A DNA stretch of 64,000 nt from Dyella ginsengisoli LA-4 (lineage in GTDB: Bacteria; Pseudomonadota; Gammaproteobacteria; Xanthomonadales; Rhodanobacteraceae). Shown here one piece after another: positions 43,347 through 52,079 of the stretch. The notes below the pieces were generated by a model. It was not told the DNA's origin and searched no databases. It saw only the letters and a list, made by a program, of their open reading frames with translations. Numbering within the stretch: the stretch's first letter is position 1; every line of letters begins with the position of its first letter. The stretch covers positions 62,001 through 126,000 of the forward strand of contig NZ_AMSF01000058.1 in NCBI RefSeq assembly GCF_000334915.1. Direction: 5' to 3'. A program made the position numbers and the translations under genes.

Positions 43347-45107
43347 ATGAACACCCTTGCCATACCTGACAAGCCCGCGCCGGCACCGTCCGAAGTCGTC
43401 TGTCGCCCCGATGTCCTGGATACGCTTGCGAACGCGTGCCGGGCACGCGGCACTGGCGGGTTGTCACCGGCGGCGGGTTTGCTGGCTTGGTACGACTGGG
43501 CGCTGCACCTGAGCCTTTCACCGGGCAAGCAGCGCAGCCTGATCGAAAAGGGATTGCACAAGCAGCGACGCTTGGCGCGCTACGTCGCGCACGCTGCAAG
43601 TGCCCACGGCTGCCCCACGTGCATCGAGCCGTTGGAGCAGGATCGGCGCTTCGAGGCGCCGGCCTGGCAGCAATGGCCGTTCAACGTGATCCACCAGGGC
43701 TTTTTGCTGCAGCAGCAGTGGTGGCACAACGCCACCACCGGCGTGCGCGGCGTGTCGCGCCATCACGAGAACATGGTCACTTTCGCCGGGCGGCAGTGGC
43801 TGGACATGTGGTCGCCATCGAATTTCATCTGGACCAACCCGGAAGTGCTGGAAGCCATCAGAACCAGCGGCGGCGCCAACCTGTGGCGCGGCGCGATGAA
43901 CTTCCTCGACGATACACAGCGTCTTGCGCTTGACGATGAACCGGCCGGGGTCGAAGGCTTCAAAGTCGGCCAGGACGTGGCGGTCACACCAGGAAAGGTG
44001 GTGTTTCGCAACCACCTGATCGAGCTGATCCAGTACACACCCACGACCCCCGATGTGTATGCCGAGCCGGTGCTGATCGTGCCCTCCTGGATCATGAAGT
44101 ACTACATCCTCGACCTGTCACCGCACAACTCGATGGTGAAGTACTTGGTCGACCAGGGGCATACGGTGTTCATCCTTTCCTGGAAGAACCCGACCGCGGC
44201 CGATCGCGACCTCGGCCTCGAGGATTACCGATGGCTGGGGGTCATGGATGCACTGGACGCGGTCACGGCCATCGTGCCCGAGCGCAAGGTGCAGGCGGTT
44301 GGCTATTGCCTGGGCGGCACCTTGCTGACGATCGCCGCAGCCGCGATGGCGCGCGATGGCGACGAACGGCTGCACAGTTTGACGCTGCTGGCGTCGGAGA
44401 CCGACTTCCGCGAGTCGGGCGAAATCGCGCTTTTCATCGACGACAGTCAACTCGCCTGGCTGGAAGCCGGGATGTGGGACAAGGGCTATCTCGACGGCAA
44501 GCAGATGGCCGCCTCTTTCCAGATGCTCAACTCGCGCGACCTGATCTGGTCGCGCCGCGTGCGCGAGTACCTGCTGGGCGAACGGCAGGAGTTCAATGAC
44601 CTGATGGCATGGAATGCCGACGTGACGCGCATGCCGTATCGCATGCACAGCGAGTACCTGCGGCGTTTGTATCTGAACAACGATCTGGCCGAGGGACGCT
44701 ACCAGGTCGGCGGACGGCCGGTGGCGATCGCCGACATCGAAGTGCCGATGCTCATCGTCGGCACGGTGCGCGACCACGTTGCCCCCTGGCCATCCGTGTA
44801 CAAGATGCATCTGCTCAGTGATGCGGAGCTGACCTTCGTACTGACCAGCGGCGGGCACAACGCCGGCGTGGTCAGCGAGCCGGGGCACCCCCGGCGCAGC
44901 TACCAGATTGCGACCCGCAGCGTCGGCGCTCGCTACGTCGATCCGCAAACGTGGCGTACCGAAACCCCGCTGAACGAGGGCTCCTGGTGGCCAGCCTGGC
45001 AGCAGTGGCTGGCACGACATTCGACCGAGCGGGTATCGCCGCCTGCCATGGGCGGCACGCAGGTCCCGCTTGGTGATGCACCGGGAACCTATGTGGCAAT
45101 GCGCTGA
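43347..45107 (+). CDS. phaC: Poly-hydroxyalkanoate synthase
   Basis: 586-residue PHA synthase of the class I type by length. The lipase-like box GYCLGG places the catalytic cysteine at about C321, with Asp at about 476 (VRDHVAPW) and His at about 504 (GGHNAG). The enzyme polymerises hydroxyacyl-CoA, usually (R)-3-hydroxybutyryl-CoA, into storage granules. It is followed by a phasin and acetoacetyl-CoA reductase gene, but there is no phaA thiolase in the window. It has a TetR-type operator close upstream. The N-terminal variable part (about 1-130) is typical. Confidence 0.95.
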   Translation: MNTLAIPDKPAPAPSEVVCRPDVLDTLANACRARGTGGLSPAAGLLAWYDWALHLSLSPGKQRSLIEKGLHKQRRLARYVAHAASAHGCPTCIEPLEQDRRFEAPAWQQWPFNVIHQGFLLQQQWWHNATTGVRGVSRHHENMVTFAGRQWLDMWSPSNFIWTNPEVLEAIRTSGGANLWRGAMNFLDDTQRLALDDEPAGVEGFKVGQDVAVTPGKVVFRNHLIELIQYTPTTPDVYAEPVLIVPSWIMKYYILDLSPHNSMVKYLVDQGHTVFILSWKNPTAADRDLGLEDYRWLGVMDALDAVTAIVPERKVQAVGYCLGGTLLTIAAAAMARDGDERLHSLTLLASETDFRESGEIALFIDDSQLAWLEAGMWDKGYLDGKQMAASFQMLNSRDLIWSRRVREYLLGERQEFNDLMAWNADVTRMPYRMHSEYLRRLYLNNDLAEGRYQVGGRPVAIADIEVPMLIVGTVRDHVAPWPSVYKMHLLSDAELTFVLTSGGHNAGVVSEPGHPRRSYQIATRSVGARYVDPQTWRTETPLNEGSWWPAWQQWLARHSTERVSPPAMGGTQVPLGDAPGTYVAMR

Positions 45108-45215
45108 TACGACGCGCCGAAGCCGAGACAAGACAAGACCATTTCAACAGGGACATCGCTAAGGATGGCCTACACCCGCCCCGAAGGGGGCCCACCATGA
45201 CCGAAGGGCACTGCA

Positions 45216-45659
45216 ATGAGCAACGAACTGCCAATCCATCTCTACAAAGCCAATGCCGAGCTGCAACTGCAGATCACGCGCTTGCTGCAGGAGAGCAGCC
45301 ATCACTGGCTCGAGGTCATGCAACAGCTCAGCGCTGGCAGCGTGCTGGAGACCACCTCGCGCATCCAGGGCCTCCAACAGGCGGCCGACTGGCAAGCGCT
45401 CGCGACCTTGCCGTCCGAAGTGTTCTGGCGTCTGTGCCAAGGCCGCATGGGCGATGCCCAAGCGGTCGGGCAAGTAGCAGCCAAGAGCCAGACGGCCTTT
45501 GCCAATGGACTGCGCCAGGCGCTCACGACTTGGCAGGAGTCTGTCTCCGAGGCATTCGGCGCGAGTGGCGACGCAGCCTCTTTCACGCAGCTTTGCCAGC
45601 GCTGGACGCAGCCCTGGACCGCCCCAAGCGCCGTACCCCAGGGCAAGACCAAGAAATGA
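45216..45659 (+). CDS. Phasin-family granule protein
   Basis: 147-residue helical, amphipathic protein (KANAELQLQITRLLQESSHHWLEVMQQLSAGSVLETTSRIQGLQQAADWQALATLP) ending in a short Pro/Thr/Lys tail. Length, lack of membrane helices and the place between phaC and phaB fit a phasin, which coats PHA granules and controls their size. Start at 45216 (MSNELPIHLYK) with a GGGCACTGCA region upstream; the ribosome site is weak. It ends 10 bases before the reductase gene. Confidence 0.88.
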   Translation: MSNELPIHLYKANAELQLQITRLLQESSHHWLEVMQQLSAGSVLETTSRIQGLQQAADWQALATLPSEVFWRLCQGRMGDAQAVGQVAAKSQTAFANGLRQALTTWQESVSEAFGASGDAASFTQLCQRWTQPWTAPSAVPQGKTKK

Positions 45660-45669
45660 GGGGACGGCA

Positions 45670-46416
45670 ATGAATACGACGCAACGGACGGCGCTGGTGA
45701 CGGGAGGCAACCGGGGGTTGGGCGCTGCGATCGCCCGTGCCCTGCACGATGCCGGCCACCGCGTGATCGTCACGCATACCCCCGGCAACACCACGATTGG
45801 CCAGTGGCAGCAAGCGCAAGCGACACAGGGCTACAAATTTGCTGCCTACGGGGTGGATGTATCGAACTACGAATCAACGCAGGAACTGGCGCGGCGCATC
45901 CACGCCGACGGTCATCGGATCGACATCCTGGTGAACAACGCCGGCATCACCCGCGATGCAACGCTGCGCAAGCTCGACAAGGCCGGTTGGGATGCCGTAC
46001 TGCGCACCAACCTGGACTCCATGTTCAACGTCACCAAGCCGTTCATCGATCCGATGGTCGAGCGCGGCTGGGGTCGCATCGTCAACATCTCGTCGATCAA
46101 CGGCAGCAAGGGCCAGTTCGGGCAGACCAATTATTCGGCGGCCAAAGCCGGCGTGCACGGGTTCACGAAGGCGCTGGCGCAGGAGGTCGCGCGCAAGGGT
46201 GTGACGGTCAACACCGTGTCGCCGGGTTATCTGGCCACCGAGATGGTGATGGCGGTGCGGGAGGACATGCGCCAGAAGATCATCGATGCGATTCCGGTTG
46301 GCCGTCTGGGCCAGCCGGACGAGATTGCGGCACTTGTCGCCTTCATCGCCAGCGAAGCCGCCGCCTTTATGACCGGCAGCAACGTGGCGATGAACGGCGG
46401 CCAGCATATGTATTGA
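45670..46416 (+). CDS. phaB: Acetoacetyl-CoA reductase (SDR family)
   Basis: 248-residue short-chain dehydrogenase. The cofactor motif TGGNRGLG is at about 11-18. The catalytic triad is S142, Y155 and K159 in NISSINGSKGQFGQTNYSAAKAG. Members of this group reduce acetoacetyl-CoA to (R)-3-hydroxybutyryl-CoA with NADPH, supplying PHA synthase. Start at 45670 is 10 bases after the phasin stop with GGGGACGG upstream; an upstream in-frame ATG (45499) would overlap the phasin gene and is not used. A 3-oxoacyl-ACP reductase role cannot be ruled out from sequence alone. Confidence 0.9.
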   Translation: MNTTQRTALVTGGNRGLGAAIARALHDAGHRVIVTHTPGNTTIGQWQQAQATQGYKFAAYGVDVSNYESTQELARRIHADGHRIDILVNNAGITRDATLRKLDKAGWDAVLRTNLDSMFNVTKPFIDPMVERGWGRIVNISSINGSKGQFGQTNYSAAKAGVHGFTKALAQEVARKGVTVNTVSPGYLATEMVMAVREDMRQKIIDAIPVGRLGQPDEIAALVAFIASEAAAFMTGSNVAMNGGQHMY

Positions 46417-46538
46417 GTAGTCGAGGGGCCTGCGGCATGAAAGTCTGGACCATTCGCTTGGGCAGTTCACCGAAGAGCATCCTTTACACACTCGGGTGCT
46501 CGGACACGAAGCATGCGCATTGACACGAGGGTGTTTGC

Positions 46539-46691
46539 GTGCTGACGGATAGTGATCTGCAAGCCCTCCGGTTGACCGCACGTTTAGCAGGCGTCGTCAC
46601 CCTGATCCTGATTGACATCCCCATCGCTTGGTGGCTGGCTCGTACCAAGACCTGGTGGAAAGGGCCGATGGGAGGCTGCCTTGGAGCCTAG
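46539..46691 (+). pseudogene. modB: Truncated modB (molybdate ABC permease) stub
   Basis: GTG 46539 begins a 50-residue reading frame VLTDSDLQALRLTARLAGVV...IPIAWWLARTKTWWKGPMGG that matches the N-terminus of ModB molybdate permeases, including the PIAWWLAR..WWKGP membrane-loop motif. It then stops after CLGA. A full ModB has about 220-230 residues, so only about 45 codons remain. The break coincides with the start of the LysR gene (TTG 46681), which overlaps the stub by 11 bases. It is probably the scar of a recombination or insertion event. Confidence 0.72.
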
Positions 46692-47577
46692 ATTGCTACG
46701 CTATTTCGTTGCAGTCGCGGAAGAGCTGCATCTCGCCCGCGCGGCCGAGCGTCTCGGGATCGAGCAATCTCCCGTATCACGAGCAATGCGCGACCTGGAA
46801 AGCCAGCTTGGCGTGCAGTTGTTCGACCGCAGCACCCGCCTGACGCGGCTGACCTGGGCCGGCCAGGTGTTCCTAGGCGAATGCCGACGCGTGATGGCCA
46901 CCGTGGAGCAGGCAGTCAAGAGTGCCAAGGCGGCGGCACAGGGCTACCAGGGCCATCTGCGCATCGCGATCTGCGACGGCCTGGCGCAGCCCCGCATCGC
47001 CACCTTGCTGGCACGCAGCCGCGAGGAGGAGCCCGAGATGGAGATTCGCGTCTTCGAGCTGCCGTTCGCGCAGCAGCTCAAGACGCTGCACGACGATCTG
47101 CTGGACATCGGCTTTGCGTTGTCAAACGCGGTACATGATGGCCTCGTCGCCGAGCCGGTGTGGACCGATCCGCTGTCGGTGATCGTGCCCGCACGCCACC
47201 CCTTGCTGGCACACGTGCAGGTGCCGCTGGCCGAAGCCCTGAAGTTCCCGCTGGTTCTGTGCCATCCCGAATCGGGATCGGGCTGCCGCCATCAGATTCA
47301 AGCGCTGCTGCAGGACGCAGGCACGCCGCTCAAGCTGGTCGATGAAGTGACCAGCCTGGGCGTGATGCTGACCCTGGTCGGTGCCGGCTACGGCATCGGC
47401 TTCGCCATCGCCTCGCAGGTGCAGACGCTACAGCGCCCGGACATCTCCATTCGTCCCTTGGCCGGCAGCCCACCGGTGCTCTCTACCTACCTGCTGCGCC
47501 GCCGGGGCGAACCCTCGGAGCCCATGAAGCGGTTCATCGAGCGGGCGAAAGGCGGGCGGGACCGCGCCTGTCGATGA
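46681..47577 (+). CDS. LysR-type regulator (right-end copy)
   Basis: 298-residue LysR-type regulator. I start it at TTG 46681, preceded by GGGAGG (46669-46674), giving LEPRLLRYFVAVAEELHLARAAERLGIEQSPVSRAMRDLESQLG as the helix-turn-helix. An ATG at 46612 would add 23 residues not seen in related proteins. The effector domain (LRIAICDGLAQPRIATLLARSREEEPEMEIRVFEL) is closely similar to the gene at 28969 and the pseudogene at 30200. Its place next to attR parallels ICEclc, where LysR regulator TciR lies at the right end. Its target is unknown. Confidence 0.9.
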   Translation: MEPRLLRYFVAVAEELHLARAAERLGIEQSPVSRAMRDLESQLGVQLFDRSTRLTRLTWAGQVFLGECRRVMATVEQAVKSAKAAAQGYQGHLRIAICDGLAQPRIATLLARSREEEPEMEIRVFELPFAQQLKTLHDDLLDIGFALSNAVHDGLVAEPVWTDPLSVIVPARHPLLAHVQVPLAEALKFPLVLCHPESGSGCRHQIQALLQDAGTPLKLVDEVTSLGVMLTLVGAGYGIGFAIASQVQTLQRPDISIRPLAGSPPVLSTYLLRRRGEPSEPMKRFIERAKGGRDRACR

Positions 47578-47825
47578 TGAGTCAATCCTTTGAGGACGCA
47601 GCTCACCTGTCCGTAGCGGCCTGTGGCGTGATGTGCCAGTGGACAGATAGACTTCGGTATGAAATCCGATGCTCTGGCTGTTGATGGATGTGCTTGGCTC
47701 GCTTTGGATCACCCGCAACGGCCTGCGTTGACCAGGCCGAAGACTTGAGTCCACAATCGAGTCCATTCCGTGACGCTTGGATCGGAAAAAACGTTCGTAA
47801 TAAACGAGTTAGCGACCGGGTGCTG
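47578..47825. other. Right-end untranslated segment before attR
   Basis: 248 bases without a gene. A possible outward promoter is TTGACC (47728-47733) with an 18-base gap to CACAAT (47752-47757). The direct repeat GAGTCCA occurs at 47747-47753 and 47759-47765, 12 bases apart. An AT-rich stretch lies at 47784-47806. In ICEclc the right end carries an outward promoter that drives the integrase after circularisation; these signals could serve that purpose. I saw no direct proof. Confidence 0.5.
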
Positions 47826-47843
47826 TTCCCTTCACCCGCTCCA
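47826..47843. repeat. attR core: 18-bp tRNA-Gly 3' end
   Basis: TTCCCTTCACCCGCTCCA is an exact 18-bp copy of the T-arm/acceptor end of tRNA-Gly, without the rest of the tRNA gene. This is the attachment core used by ICEclc-family integrases, as I remember it. Left of it is ICE sequence with regulator and cargo genes; right of it is rimK-type chromosomal sequence. Confidence 0.93.
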
Positions 47844-47890
47844 CTCTCTTCCCCGAACCGACCCCCCATCCCCCGACGCGTGCGCTGACC

Positions 47891-48343
47891 ATGGCGGCTG
47901 TGATCACCCTCGGCTGGCGGGAGCGCGTCGCGTTGCCCGACCTCGGCATCACCGGACTCAAGGCCAAGCTCGATACCGGTGCCCGCTCCAGCGCCCTGCA
48001 TGTGGACACGCTCGAGGTGTTCCGGCGTGACGGCACGGACTGGCTGCGCTTCGAGGTGAGCAGTGGGCGCCGCCGCGTACGCGCTTGGCAGGCCGAGGCA
48101 GCGGCATCCGATCGCCGCGTGGTCACCGATACCGGCGGGCACCGCAGCGAGCGCTGGTTCATCCGCAGCATGGTGAGCGTGGCCGGCGAGGTGTACCCGA
48201 TTGACATCAGCCTGACCGATCGCCGCCACATGCTGTTTCCCATGCTGCTGGGGCGTACCGCGATCGCCGGGCGCTTCGCGGTGGATCCCCGGCTTTCCTA
48301 CACCCAGCCGCGCGCGGAGCGCGCCGTCACGGATACCCCATGA
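47891..48343 (+). CDS. RimK-associated retropepsin-like zinc/aspartate protease (RimB type)
   Basis: 150-residue protein of the former DUF785 family. The motif [12 protein letters not shown] holds the Asp-Thr-Gly active-site triad of retroviral-type proteases. The gene overlaps rimK by 4 bases. In several bacteria the product (RimB) trims the polyglutamate tails that RimK adds to ribosomal protein S6. This is the first chromosomal gene after attR, 47 bases on, so the ICE insertion has left it intact. Confidence 0.88.
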   Translation: MAAVITLGWRERVALPDLGITGLKAKLDTGARSSALHVDTLEVFRRDGTDWLRFEVSSGRRRVRAWQAEAAASDRRVVTDTGGHRSERWFIRSMVSVAGEVYPIDISLTDRRHMLFPMLLGRTAIAGRFAVDPRLSYTQPRAERAVTDTP

Positions 48344-49224
48344 AGATTGCCATCCTCTCCCGCAACGCCCGGCTGTATTCGACCCAGCGCCTGGTCGACG
48401 CGGCGCGCGAGCGCGGGCACGTGGTGCGCGTGCTCGACCCGTTGCGCTGCTACGTGCGCATCGCGCCGGGCAACATGGCGATCCGCTACAAGGGCAAGGC
48501 GCTGCGCGACATCGACGCGGCGATCCCGCGCATCGGCACGCAGAGCACGTTCTACGGTACCGCGGTGCTGCGCCAGCTGGAGATGATGGGGGTGTACACG
48601 CCCAATCCGTCCGACGCGGTGCTGCGCGCGCGCGACAAGCTGCGCTGCCTGCAGATCCTTGCCTCGCACGGTCTGCAGATGCCGGCCACGGTGTTCGGCG
48701 ACAACCCGGACGACACCAACGACGTGCTGGCGATGCTGGGCGACCCGCCGCACGTGATCAAGCTCAACGAGGGCAGCCAGGGCACCGGCGTGGTGCTGGC
48801 CGAGAAGCGCAGCGCTTCGCAGAGCGTGATCGAGGCGTTCCGCGGCCTGTACGCCAACTTCCTGGTGCAGGAGTTCATCGCCGAGGCGAACGGCAGCGAC
48901 CTGCGCTGCTTCGTGGTCGGCAACAAGGTGGTGGCCGCCATGCAGCGCGACGCCACCCCCGGCGAATTCCGCGCCAACCTGCATCGTGGCGGCACCGCCA
49001 GCAAGGCCAGGCTGAGTGAAGAGGAAAAGCGCATTGCCGTGCGCGCGGCTCAGGCGCTGGGACTGGGTATTGCCGGCGTCGATCTGCTGCGTTCGAACCG
49101 TGGACCGCTCTTGCTCGAAGTAAATGCCTCGCCCGGACTGGAGGGCATCGAGGCCGCCAGCGGCGTGGATGTGGCCGGGAAGATCATCGAGGCGCTCGAA
49201 TCCAAGACGCGGAAGAAGAAGTAG
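48340..49224 (+). CDS. rimK: ATP-grasp glutamate ligase RimK
   Basis: 294-residue ATP-grasp enzyme. The glycine-rich ATP loop [15 protein letters not shown] and the metal-binding [14 protein letters not shown] are both visible. It adds glutamates to the C-terminus of ribosomal protein S6; related enzymes ligate glutamate to other substrates. Translation is coupled to the protease gene upstream by ATGA. The C-terminus ends in a lysine run (SKTRKKK), as often in RimK of this group. Confidence 0.93.
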   Translation: MKIAILSRNARLYSTQRLVDAARERGHVVRVLDPLRCYVRIAPGNMAIRYKGKALRDIDAAIPRIGTQSTFYGTAVLRQLEMMGVYTPNPSDAVLRARDKLRCLQILASHGLQMPATVFGDNPDDTNDVLAMLGDPPHVIKLNEGSQGTGVVLAEKRSASQSVIEAFRGLYANFLVQEFIAEANGSDLRCFVVGNKVVAAMQRDATPGEFRANLHRGGTASKARLSEEEKRIAVRAAQALGLGIAGVDLLRSNRGPLLLEVNASPGLEGIEAASGVDVAGKIIEALESKTRKKK

Positions 49225-49363
49225 GGAGTCCCGGAAGGCCGGTCGAATTACGAAAGGGAATGTACGAAGACCTTCGTTGACACGTTTCCGGAGCGTGCCT
49301 AGTATCGACCGCACCCATTCGAAGGACGCTGCCATCGTGGCGGCGGCGGGGGCGGGAGGTCGC

Positions 49364-49852
49364 ATGCGGTTACGGAAATGGATGATGGGTGCGCTGGTGC
49401 TGGTGGCGTTCTGCCAGGGAGGCATTGCTTACGCCACCAAGGACAAGCCGATCGTCAAGGCGCAGAACAAGGACGATTTCGCCGCCGTGGCGGCCGCCGT
49501 GCGCAAGGAGATGGTGCCGGGTGGCCGGTTCGAGTTCATCGACAGCAAAGAGCGCGAGACGGTCGACAAGCGGCTGGACGAGATGGCGTCCCTGTTCGAC
49601 AGCTACGGCACCGTCGACCAGATGAATCCGGATGCGAAGATCAAGCTCTTCAACGACCAGGAAGAGGTCAACGCAATCCTGCGGCACCGGGATGACGACC
49701 GCCGCATCTGCCAGTCCGTCGCGCCGGTCGGGTCGCATATCCCCCGGACCATCTGCATGACCTATCGCGAGCAGGAACTGGAGCGTCGACGCACCCAGCA
49801 GTTCCTCGACGATACCCGGCTGAACAATCCGCAGCTCAGGAGCGGCAAGTAA
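49364..49852 (+). CDS. Exported protein, unknown
   Basis: 162-residue protein with a signal peptide (MRLRKWMMGALVLVAFCQGGIAYA) and mature part TKDKPIVKAQNKDDFAAVAAAVRKEMVPGGRFEFIDSKERETVDKRLDEMASLFDSYG... GGGAGGT lies directly upstream of ATG 49364. Two cysteines in RRICQSVAP...RTICMTYREQE lie near the C-terminus and could form a disulfide. I recognise no characterised domain. It is a likely periplasmic protein, perhaps connected with the membrane-stress regulator genes that follow. Confidence 0.78.
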   Translation: MRLRKWMMGALVLVAFCQGGIAYATKDKPIVKAQNKDDFAAVAAAVRKEMVPGGRFEFIDSKERETVDKRLDEMASLFDSYGTVDQMNPDAKIKLFNDQEEVNAILRHRDDDRRICQSVAPVGSHIPRTICMTYREQELERRRTQQFLDDTRLNNPQLRSGK

Positions 49853-49915
49853 TCACATGCAGTTCGCATGCGGCATGAGCCGCCATCGTCAAAGGCCGCG
49901 GACGGGGTGTCCGGG

Positions 49916-50308
49916 ATGAAGGCCGGAGCTTCTTCCTTGCCGCGGCCGACCGAGGCCGAGCTCGAGATTCTGCGGGTTCTGTGGTCGCGCAAGGAGTGCA
50001 CCGTGCGCGAGGTGCACGAGGCGCTGCGCGGTGGCCAGTCCGGCTACACCACGGCGCTGAAGATGCTCCAGGTCATGCATGCCAAGGGCCTGGTGCTCCG
50101 CGATGACTCGTCGCGAGCGCACGTCTACCGTGCGGCCATCAGCAAGGAGCGGGCGCAGAGCTGGTTCCTTGGGGATCTCGTGAGGCGCCTGTTCGACGGA
50201 TCGTCTTCCCAACTGGTCATGCAGGCGCTCGGCAACGACGAAGCCAGTCCGGCGGAGCTCAAGGCGATCCGGAACCTGCTGGATGAGCTGGACCGGAGGG
50301 ATTCCTGA
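49916..50308 (+). CDS. BlaI/MecI/CopY-family repressor
   Basis: 130-residue winged-helix repressor: RPTEAELEILRVLWSRKECTVREVHEALRGGQSGYTTALKMLQVMHAKGLVLRDDSSRAHVYRAAISKERAQ is the typical DNA-binding domain, followed by a dimerisation tail. The start 49916 (MKAGASS) gives the usual family length; an in-frame ATG at 49868 would add 16 residues. The stop overlaps the next start (TGATG), so it forms a BlaI-BlaR1-like pair with the M56 gene. Targets probably include its own operon. Confidence 0.9.
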   Translation: MKAGASSLPRPTEAELEILRVLWSRKECTVREVHEALRGGQSGYTTALKMLQVMHAKGLVLRDDSSRAHVYRAAISKERAQSWFLGDLVRRLFDGSSSQLVMQALGNDEASPAELKAIRNLLDELDRRDS

Positions 50309-51987
50309 TGGGCGTGGCCCCGCAGATGCTGGCCGTGGCGAGGTTGATCGGCTGGATGATCGTCCACTCCCTGTGGCAAGGCATCCTGCTTGGGCTGGCA
50401 TATGGTTGCTGCCGCGCTCTCGTGCGCCGCGGTGAGCCGCGTTACCGCCTCGGTCTCGCCGCCATGGGTGGCCTGGTGCTGATGCAGGCGATCACGCTGT
50501 GGATGTTGTGGCCGCCGAGCGGGGCGCCGGGGGGAGGCGACCCGGTCGCATACCTGGCGGCCATGCCTGTCACCGAAGGTGTGGCCGCCATCACCGCTCC
50601 CTCGTGGATCGACGGGATCGACGCGGCCTTGCCCTGGATCACCCTGGCCTGGTCCGCCGGAGTGATGCTGCTTGCCTCCCGTGCGGGCGTGCAGTGGCTG
50701 GACCTGCGCCGTCTGGTGCGGTCGGCGCAGGCGGCGCCGTCGTGGCAGGAGCGACTGGACCGGATCGCCCTGCCGTTCGGGCTCTCCGGGCGCGTGAGGG
50801 TTCTGTGCAGCGGTGCCGTGTGCAGCCCCGTGCTGATCGGGGTGATCCGGCCGGTGATCCTGCTGCCGGTTGCGGTGATGTGCCGCATGCCGCTCGCGCA
50901 GGTCGAGCTGATCCTGGCCCACGAACTGGCGCACGTCAGGCGCCTCGATCCTCTCGTCAATCTGCTCCAGCTGGCCATCGAGACGCTCTACTTCCATCAC
51001 CCGGTGGTGCGCTGGATCTCGCGCGAGGTGCGCAACGAGCGGGAAATCTGCTGCGACAGCATGGCTCTCACCAGGCATCCCGGCAGACGTCGGGAGTACA
51101 TCGAAGCGTTGGCGACCCTGGGCGAGCTGGTGATGAAAAAGCCGATGCTTCTTGCGTCGAACGGAGGCCTGCTGCTCGAGCGTGTGCAGCTCATCGCGTC
51201 GCCGCTTCAGGCGGACGCGGGGCGTGGATCGCCGGCCCGGTTGCTGGCGCTCGGCCTGGGGTTGGTGCTTGCGGTGGGGGTGGTCTCGCATCAGCAGGGC
51301 CTCACACCTCTCGCCGCGGCGTGGTCCCCGGGCTCGCCGCAGATGGTGACGATCCTGTCTGACAGACTGCTGCATCGGGGGGCCTGGTCATTGGCTGACC
51401 TCGTGCCGTATCGCGCTTCGGCGGCTTATCCCGACGTCATCCCCGCGAACGGAGCATTGCCCGCGATACCGGCAGCGCTCCACGGAAACCTGCGTCGATT
51501 GCAGGATGTCCGACCCGGCCCGGTGGCGTTCGTGCCCCCGGATATCGCCAGCCATATCTCGCCCTCCGTCATCGGGCCGCTCGCCCTGGCCCGCGGAGTC
51601 ACCGGGGCCGCGGCACCGGTTCCCGTGCAGGTGCGCCAGCCGCTCTATCCCCGCCAGGCGCTGGAGGCGGGGATCGAAGGTGAGGTGGTGATCGAGTTCG
51701 GCCTTCGCCACAACGGCACGGTGCGGGACATGCGCGTGGTCCACTCCGAACCCGAGGGTGTCTTCGACCAGGCGGCCATGGCGGCGCTCCGCGACTGGCG
51801 CTATGCCGGTCCCATGGTGGCTGGCGCCCACTATCGTCAAACCATCGGTTTCACGCTGCATGGCCCGGCAGCCGGGCAGGGGGGGCGGCGCCAGGCTCGG
51901 GCCGGAGTGCCCTGCACTGTGGTTACGGGGACCCACATCTGTCGTTTCCCCGAGGGCGGCCGTCCCCTCACGGGTATCGGGCCTTGA
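50308..51987 (+). CDS. BlaR1-like M56 peptidase with TonB-type C-terminal domain
   Basis: 559-residue integral membrane protease. Several N-terminal membrane helices surround a cytosolic zinc site HELAH (about 205-209) in the M56/BlaR1 region. A further helix lies near 305-325. The C-terminal 95 residues (VPVQVRQPLYPRQALEAGIEGEVVIEFGLRHNGTVRDMRVV) form a TonB C-terminal-like domain instead of a penicillin-binding sensor. It probably senses a periplasmic signal and cleaves the BlaI-type repressor. Overlap with that gene supports the pair. Confidence 0.9.
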   Translation: MGVAPQMLAVARLIGWMIVHSLWQGILLGLAYGCCRALVRRGEPRYRLGLAAMGGLVLMQAITLWMLWPPSGAPGGGDPVAYLAAMPVTEGVAAITAPSWIDGIDAALPWITLAWSAGVMLLASRAGVQWLDLRRLVRSAQAAPSWQERLDRIALPFGLSGRVRVLCSGAVCSPVLIGVIRPVILLPVAVMCRMPLAQVELILAHELAHVRRLDPLVNLLQLAIETLYFHHPVVRWISREVRNEREICCDSMALTRHPGRRREYIEALATLGELVMKKPMLLASNGGLLLERVQLIASPLQADAGRGSPARLLALGLGLVLAVGVVSHQQGLTPLAAAWSPGSPQMVTILSDRLLHRGAWSLADLVPYRASAAYPDVIPANGALPAIPAALHGNLRRLQDVRPGPVAFVPPDIASHISPSVIGPLALARGVTGAAAPVPVQVRQPLYPRQALEAGIEGEVVIEFGLRHNGTVRDMRVVHSEPEGVFDQAAMAALRDWRYAGPMVAGAHYRQTIGFTLHGPAAGQGGRRQARAGVPCTVVTGTHICRFPEGGRPLTGIGP

Positions 51988-52079
51988 TCGGAAGCCGCGG
52001 ATCACGATCGGCTGTGGCCGGGTTAACCACCGGCTCAAGGTGAGTTAACCGGGTCATAACCAGCCCCCCCCTATAAAGC

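Noticed and set aside
46438-46524. 28-codon frame starting MKVWTIRLGSSPKS after phaB
   Set aside because: The start has no good ribosome site and the peptide has no recognisable features. It is more likely untranslated spacer.
47826-47843. A tRNA-Gly gene
   Set aside because: Only the 18-bp 3' end is present; the bases upstream do not form the other tRNA arms. It is an attachment-site remnant.
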